A stretch of 64,000 nucleotides of DNA. It comes from Cynocephalus volans (lineage: Eukaryota; Chordata; Mammalia; Dermoptera; Cynocephalidae). The DNA lies in contig NC_084465.1 of the NCBI RefSeq assembly GCF_027409185.1, forward strand, positions 32,963,864-33,027,863, written 5' to 3'. Both the position numbers and the translations under genes were made by a program. Positions 59,054-64,000 of the stretch are shown piece by piece. Under the pieces are notes generated by a model that was given only the letters and a program-made list of their open reading frames with translations, was not told where the DNA came from and ran no database searches. Position 1 is the first letter of the stretch. Each line of letters begins with the position of its first letter.

Positions 59054-61109
59054 CCAAAGAAGGAACAAACTTGGAAGGGCAGCACCCTCCCAAAGTTGGG
59101 ATTCATTCCTCATTGCAGAAGGTGTGATTGCAGCCCACTGGTTGTCAGAGAAGTTTGCTGAGTTGTCCAGGCCAGATTTGGTCCACAGTTACTACGCAAG
59201 CCAAAGACCCCTCTCCAGAGTACAGGTAACTTGAGACTGGCAGACAGGGAACACCAGTCAGGGATTCAGGTGGGTCCAGGCTGGTTGATGGACAGTTAGA
59301 GGGATTCAGACAGTGGGAATGTGCTCATGGCCAAGTCATGTGAGACCTGCAGTGTGCATTGTCCGTGCTGAGCAGGCCATGGTGAAGACTTCACTGGGCC
59401 AGGGTGGGACTGTGAGCTCATTGAGGGTCTGTGGTTTGAGGCATGGAGTGGGGTGGAGAACCACTGTTAAGTCTCCTGCATGCATTGCTGGTAGCAGGGT
59501 GGCAGGGCCAAGAAGAAGCAAATGCAGGCACACTGGAACCAGGAAAGAAAACCCATTCTTCCTGCAGCATCCTCCAGAATCCTACCGACAAAGCTTAATA
59601 TCATGTTTACCAAAGAGCAGGAAAGCTTACCTCTAGTCTTCAACTCTCTTATCTAAAAGCAGACGAGTAGATTTGGAGTCAAAAGGAAATAGATTGATAG
59701 CTGTTGTGTATATTTTCCTCCTTTCCTGTGAACTAACACAGCCTTTAAAGTTCTTTGGGGAATCATAAAACAAAAGCAAAAAAAATCCTTCCAACTCACT
59801 TTTTTTGGTTTTAATATCACCCATTCTTAGACATATGCTAAACTAGCAGATTTTTTTTCTTGACTTGAATACAATTAAATAATCATAGAGGAGAAGATTA
59901 CATAAGTGAGTTCTGGCAAAAGTTATTAGCACTAACCTAAGTCACTCATGGTTTAAATAATCTGTATTGTTCACCAAAATGACTATATTAGAATATTTTA
60001 CAGACTACATTAATGGTAAGGTGTGAGAGAAAGATAAAATCATTAGGGTTGCTCTTAATAGATGGCAGGACTCTGGTGATCAGTTTGTTTATCTAGACAT
60101 CCTAAGGTATTTAAGTCAGTGTTAAAGTATCATTTGTGTTGTAAATCCATTAACTGTCCTTGCAAATGCAGTGAAGTTACAAAAGAGGGAATTATCTGGG
60201 CAATAAATTCCAGATTCTGGCTTTTATTTCCCAATCAGAACATTTTATTAGATATGTTTACTTTCAGTTCTGTGGGGGCAGTAGTAGAAAAAAATGACAT
60301 AGGTCAAATTATTTTTTACCAGTTCTAAGCACTTGTATTTCAGTGTAGAACTGAGATCATTACAAAACTGATTTATTCATTCAAAAGAGAACACAAATCT
60401 TCCACATCCTCGAAAATAAGGGAACATTTATGTAGAGTCAATTTTTGTAACTTTAACATATAATTTTGTAAATTACTTACATTATGCATAGTTTCTGACA
60501 ACATAAGTCTCATCATATCGTGGCTCTGCCACAGTTAAAATATCCAAAAAACTTGAAGTAGATAGGGTTAGTATTTCCTATTTCTACTTCCAGAAATGAC
60601 CATATAACCAAGGTTTGTATATACAGTGCTTTAAAATAAATATTGATACAGATAGAAAAGACTGACTCCTACTTAAAAGAGAAAGTATTGTTTTTAAGTT
60701 TAAAAAACAAAATATCCATGAAAAATTAGTGTTACAGGTCAGTGTGCCTCCTTTTACTTCCCTGTAAGTTTAAGCATGCAGAGGGCTGTGGCAGATTAAT
60801 AGTATGCATGTGCACTTTTCTTATTTCTTCCTTCTCCTTGGGAGAGGAGTCTATCTTATGAGTTCTCGGGCACATATTTCCGGGTAACTGTGTAAAGATA
60901 TGCCTGCCACTGTTGGCTTTTCACCAGCCCTTCACACTTCAGAGACCTTGGGTCTGGCTTCTCCTGATATCTGCAGGAAAGATGGTTATGTGACATGTCA
61001 GGGCAAAAGAGATGATAATTTTGGAAGGACTATTACTTTGGTTGTAAGCTAATAAGTATGGAGGGTTTTGATCTTTGTTTCCACTGTTAAAATTAGTAAA
61101 ACATTACCC
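59054..61109. other. Intron without recognised genes
   Basis: 59054-59620 is GC-richer and could belong to an older element into which the MLT1-type LTR inserted. The 107-codon frame at 59313-59636 has no domain. After 59.7 kb the DNA is AT-rich and unique-looking. Confidence 0.35.
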
Positions 61110-61330
61110 ACCTGAACCTAAACTATCTAAAGTATAATTAAAGGAAGTAAACGATTAAAGTATGTGAGAACCCTTTCAGTATTTATTAAGGTATTCTGCT
61201 GGGGGTTAACTATGGGAATACAAAGAGGATTCCTATGTCTTTTGTTGTTAAGAAACTTGTAATTAAAGGAAGATGAGAAACATAGACAAGTAATATTAAA
61301 CTGATAACATATCTCTAAATATAAATGAGT
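61110..61330 (-). repeat. L2-like fragment (antisense, weak)
   Basis: TCAGTATTTATTAAGGTATT, ATGGGAATACAAAGAGGATT, GTTAAGAAACTTGTAATTAA, GAGAAACATAGACAAGTAAT resemble the reversed 3' end of L2. Confidence 0.4.
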
Positions 61331-63309
61331 CCTCCCACTGAAGTACACAAGCTTGTGATTGATGAGAACATTCCTTACCAATCTCCAGAATTTATTCGTT
61401 GTTTTACGTGGTTTTAGTAAGCTTATTTATCTAGTTTTTAAGTATATGATATTAGAAATAGCAAACAGATGAATGTAAGTGCTTCTGTAGACAGTATAGT
61501 GAATTAAATGAAAAGTGATAGTTGACTTCAAGGCAGGACCTAGGAGATCTTATAAAGCATATAAGGATTTGAAACGTGGCAATCTGGAGTCATTTAATGT
61601 AGAGACGCTGACCCTTTATGATGCCCTTTTGTCCTGAGGGCATCCCTGTATTATAATCTAGAGTAATAATTGCTATTCACAATGATAATTCAGTGGTTTA
61701 AGAGGTTTAAATATTTTCTGCTTTATTCCCTTAATGCCACTTACTCTAATTCTACCCAAATCTTTGGCATTTCCTTAGAAATGTCATTTAAGAAATATTA
61801 TTTAAAAATGGTAAATTAAATTAGCTTTTGTAAAAAACAAACTCAGTGATTCTAAAACTATCAGCCATTTCTTTGCACAGGACTTTAGAGAACAGATGTT
61901 TAATTGTAAGAATATTTTCCTGAAAGAAAAAACATGACCCTAATGCAAAGTTTAAACCTGTGTTTGAAAAAATGCAACATGATAATCTTCAGCAGTTGTG
62001 AATTTTTATTTTAAATCATGATTTCTAGATGTGCCTTGTTTTGGCTTATAAGTCGTTAAAACAATTTCATCAGTTTTCCCTTGTAGAGAAATAGCGGTTA
62101 TGCTCACGTCCAGGCACTGATGTGGGGAAAGGAAACTATGGGGATCAGGATAAAAGCTTCACCCTTGGACTTTTCTAGACAAACTAGAGTTCAGGTCTAG
62201 TCCTATCCTCATCAGGGACCAGACAGGCAAGAGCAGTGCAGTGACTGGGAATGAGTGACCACAGTGGATTGGCCAAAGTGTAGCTGTCACTTCAAGCAAA
62301 AGCCTCACTGTGAACCTTGTACTGGTTCTTTCTATTCAGGCTGCTTCAAAAAGACAGGACGGGGCGAGGTCAAAACTAGACATCCTAAATACAGGAATTC
62401 TCATTAAGTAACCCATCCCACCCCTCAAATAAATTTGAGTCTAAAATGTGTATTAGAAAAACCAGGACTTAAGTGTATCACTTCAATTATTTCAAAAAAT
62501 GTTTTGGTGGTTGTCTGTGTTTGAGCTGCATAATGCTTAGTTGCGAAGTACTTGTTACTTAGTTAAATCATTAAATTTTTAAGATGAATCAAGTGGCTCT
62601 GGTTTTTCAAACTTTTGAAGTGACCCATGATCTCAGAGGCATGAGCTGCCAAGTCACAAGCTCACCACCTAGTGGTGACAGGTTACTGTGATTTATGGTT
62701 TGTGTTACATTATCATACGTGATTCTGATAGAAAACACCATAGAAAATGACAAGGTGTATGTCACAGTGCCAGTAATCTAACATTCTTTTGCATCCTAAG
62801 ATAAAATTCCATAATAACAGAACATTCTCTCCCCTGATCTTCCTCTCACAATGCCAGGGTTTTGTTTTTTGTTTTTTGTTTTTTTCTACCTTGGAAGGAA
62901 AGAGTCTTCCTTGATTGTGATTACTTTTTACAGAACAAATACGGGCAGTATTTACTTTTCTTCACTTAAGATTTGGCATTTTTTTAAAGGAGCAGGGTAA
63001 GGGATTGAGTGGGTTTCTGCGAACAACACCGAGCTGTATTTCCTGAATGTGGTATAATTTTTTGATATTTTTCTCCGAGTTTATATACATTGGGACAAAG
63101 GTAGTAAGGGAGTTGGAGGAAGTGAAGAGATGTATTTCCTTAAAATACACACATATGCATACAGTGACAACAAACCTATATGGAGTTTTTCTTACTTTAA
63201 AAATAATTCATAATTATTTTAGAAAACAAAATAAAACATTAAGATAAATACAAAGAAGAAAAATCACTTGAAATATTAATATGATTAGAGGTCATTGTAA
63301 ATGTTGTGT
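61331..63309. other. Intron without recognised genes
   Basis: AT-rich intron with a short (TTTTTTG)n-like run at ~62863-62884. No gene or confident transposon was recognised. Confidence 0.35.
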
Positions 63310-63530
63310 GCATCCTTATATAAGTCATTTGTGCACATAAATTTGAGAATGAAAATAGGATTGTGCTCTACGTTTTGTTTTATGTACCTTAACAGCTATC
63401 CTTAACCATATTGTTCAACAACATCATTTTAATGATTGTATATCATTCCATTGTATTCATGTGTAATTATTTAACCAGCCATGTAGACTTTAGATTGTTG
63501 ATAATACTGAAAAATTAGACATGTGCTTGC
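63310..63530. repeat. Unclassified old repeat-like block
   Basis: TTGTATATCATTCCATTGTA, then ATTCATGTGTAATTATTTAA resembles a common old mammalian repeat also suggested at 24400-24740. Family not assigned. Confidence 0.3.
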
Positions 63531-63539
63531 AAAATTTTA

Positions 63540-63900
63540 AGAACCACCCATGTGCCAGGTCTCTGGAGATAAGAGAGACACGATGACTGTGCTGATGACG
63601 TGCATGTTCTGATGGAAGTGCCAAACGATGAGCAGGTAGGCATAGACGAGATGGTTACAGTTTGAGATGTGTGATGGGATAGACCTACACCTGGGGTGTA
63701 AATGGCATGAGTTTGCATGTCTACTTTATGTAAGGAAGTCAGAGAAGGGATTTTTGGGGCTGAGATTTTGTAGTGAGACTGTCAGCCATCACAGAAGACT
63801 CAAGTGGTAGAGCATTTGAGGCAGCAGGAATAGGAAGTGCAAAAGCCCTGAGGCAGGAAAGGGCTCAGCTTATTCTAGGAAAGGAAAGATCCTTAAGCAT
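63540..63900 (-). repeat. L2-like ancient LINE fragment (antisense)
   Basis: ATGTGCCAGGTCTCTGGAGA opens the reversed L2-like 3' end. CAGCAGGAATAGGAAGTGCA and AAAGCCCTGAGGCAGGAAAG are the landmark seen in the same ancient repeat at 17130-17880. Confidence 0.6.
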
Positions 63901-64000
63901 CTCTGGTGTTTCTTTTTCCTCTTTGAAAATGGATTGTAGATGTTTGTCAGTTTTAAAAGGCTGATGTGTTTTGTTTTGCTTTTGCATTTGCAGGGTAATT

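Larger units (their letters stand above)
965..64000 (+). other. CADPS2: CADPS2 intron 1 (5' part, continues beyond window)
   Basis: After the donor I found no segment coding for the expected continuation of the protein (the long helical region of exon 2), on either strand. The content is AT-rich, full of stops and made largely of transposable-element remnants. CADPS2 is known as a gene of several hundred kb with a very long first intron, so a window-long intron is expected. The next exon must lie right of 64000. Acceptor-like TTTGCAG near 63990 is not followed by CADPS2 coding sequence. Confidence 0.85.

Noticed and set aside
63960..64000. Possible acceptor and start of CADPS2 exon 2 at the window end
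   Set aside because: TTTGCATTTGCAG is acceptor-like, but the following GGTAATT does not encode the expected continuation after RRQQK.
1..64000. CRISPR arrays, bacterial operons, prophage or plasmid features
   Set aside because: Nothing of the kind is visible. Codon use, splice signals, SINE/LINE/LTR content and a CpG island are those of a mammalian nuclear genome.

Overview
The window is vertebrate, specifically mammalian, nuclear DNA. It holds one recognisable protein-coding segment: the CpG-rich 5' end and first coding exon of CADPS2 (calcium-dependent secretion activator 2, CAPS2) on the + strand at 623-964. A consensus splice donor follows, and the remaining ~63 kb is the start of a very large first intron. 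The exon was recognised from its acidic, serine-rich N terminus and its C-terminal block ending at MARRQQK. The variant residues EGLEEE and VVRCIAY point to CADPS2 rather than its paralogue CADPS. No second CADPS2 exon was found. All other long open frames lie in AT-rich intron or inside transposable elements.

Layout. 1-~1000: GC-rich promoter, 5' UTR and exon 1, with one E-box, one GC box and a run of G-tracts just inside the intron. 1-8 kb: sparse ancient repeats. 8.3-13.5 kb: three L1 remnants, including a 2.4-kb minus-strand ORF2/3' end. 15-18 kb: a class-I-ERV-like LTR, then L2-like and MIR sequence. 22-25 kb: two copies of a ~79-bp palindromic MITE in opposite orientation, and between them a MaLR solo LTR with an intact 5-bp target-site duplication. 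28-35 kb: L2, MIR, MER5-like elements and a local 42-50-bp minisatellite. 38.8-40.8 kb: an L1 with a classic inverted 5' arm (twin priming) abutting an older L1 end. 43-52 kb: L1 and L2 remnants, two tRNA-type SINEs inside an old L1, and a compound (AG)n(TG)n microsatellite. 54-59 kb: a hAT element, two more tRNA-type SINEs and an MLT1-like LTR. 59-64 kb: mostly plain intron.

Organism. There are no Alu, B1/B2 or bovine-type SINEs. The young SINEs are one or two tRNA-Ile-like units followed directly by an A-tail, with no tRNA-unrelated body. From general knowledge this matches the CYN SINEs of colugos (Dermoptera), so a colugo is my best guess. This is inference from memory of the family; a bat or another mammal carrying a similar tRNA SINE is not excluded.

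I found no previously undescribed gene system. The observations most worth a second look concern transposition: a 3'-truncated, tailless SINE with perfect duplications, a SINE monomer that still folds as tRNA-Ile(GAU), and the twin-primed L1. The local minisatellite at 31.6 kb is also worth checking. Repeat family names come from memory of consensus sequences, not from a search, and boundaries are approximate unless target-site duplications are given.
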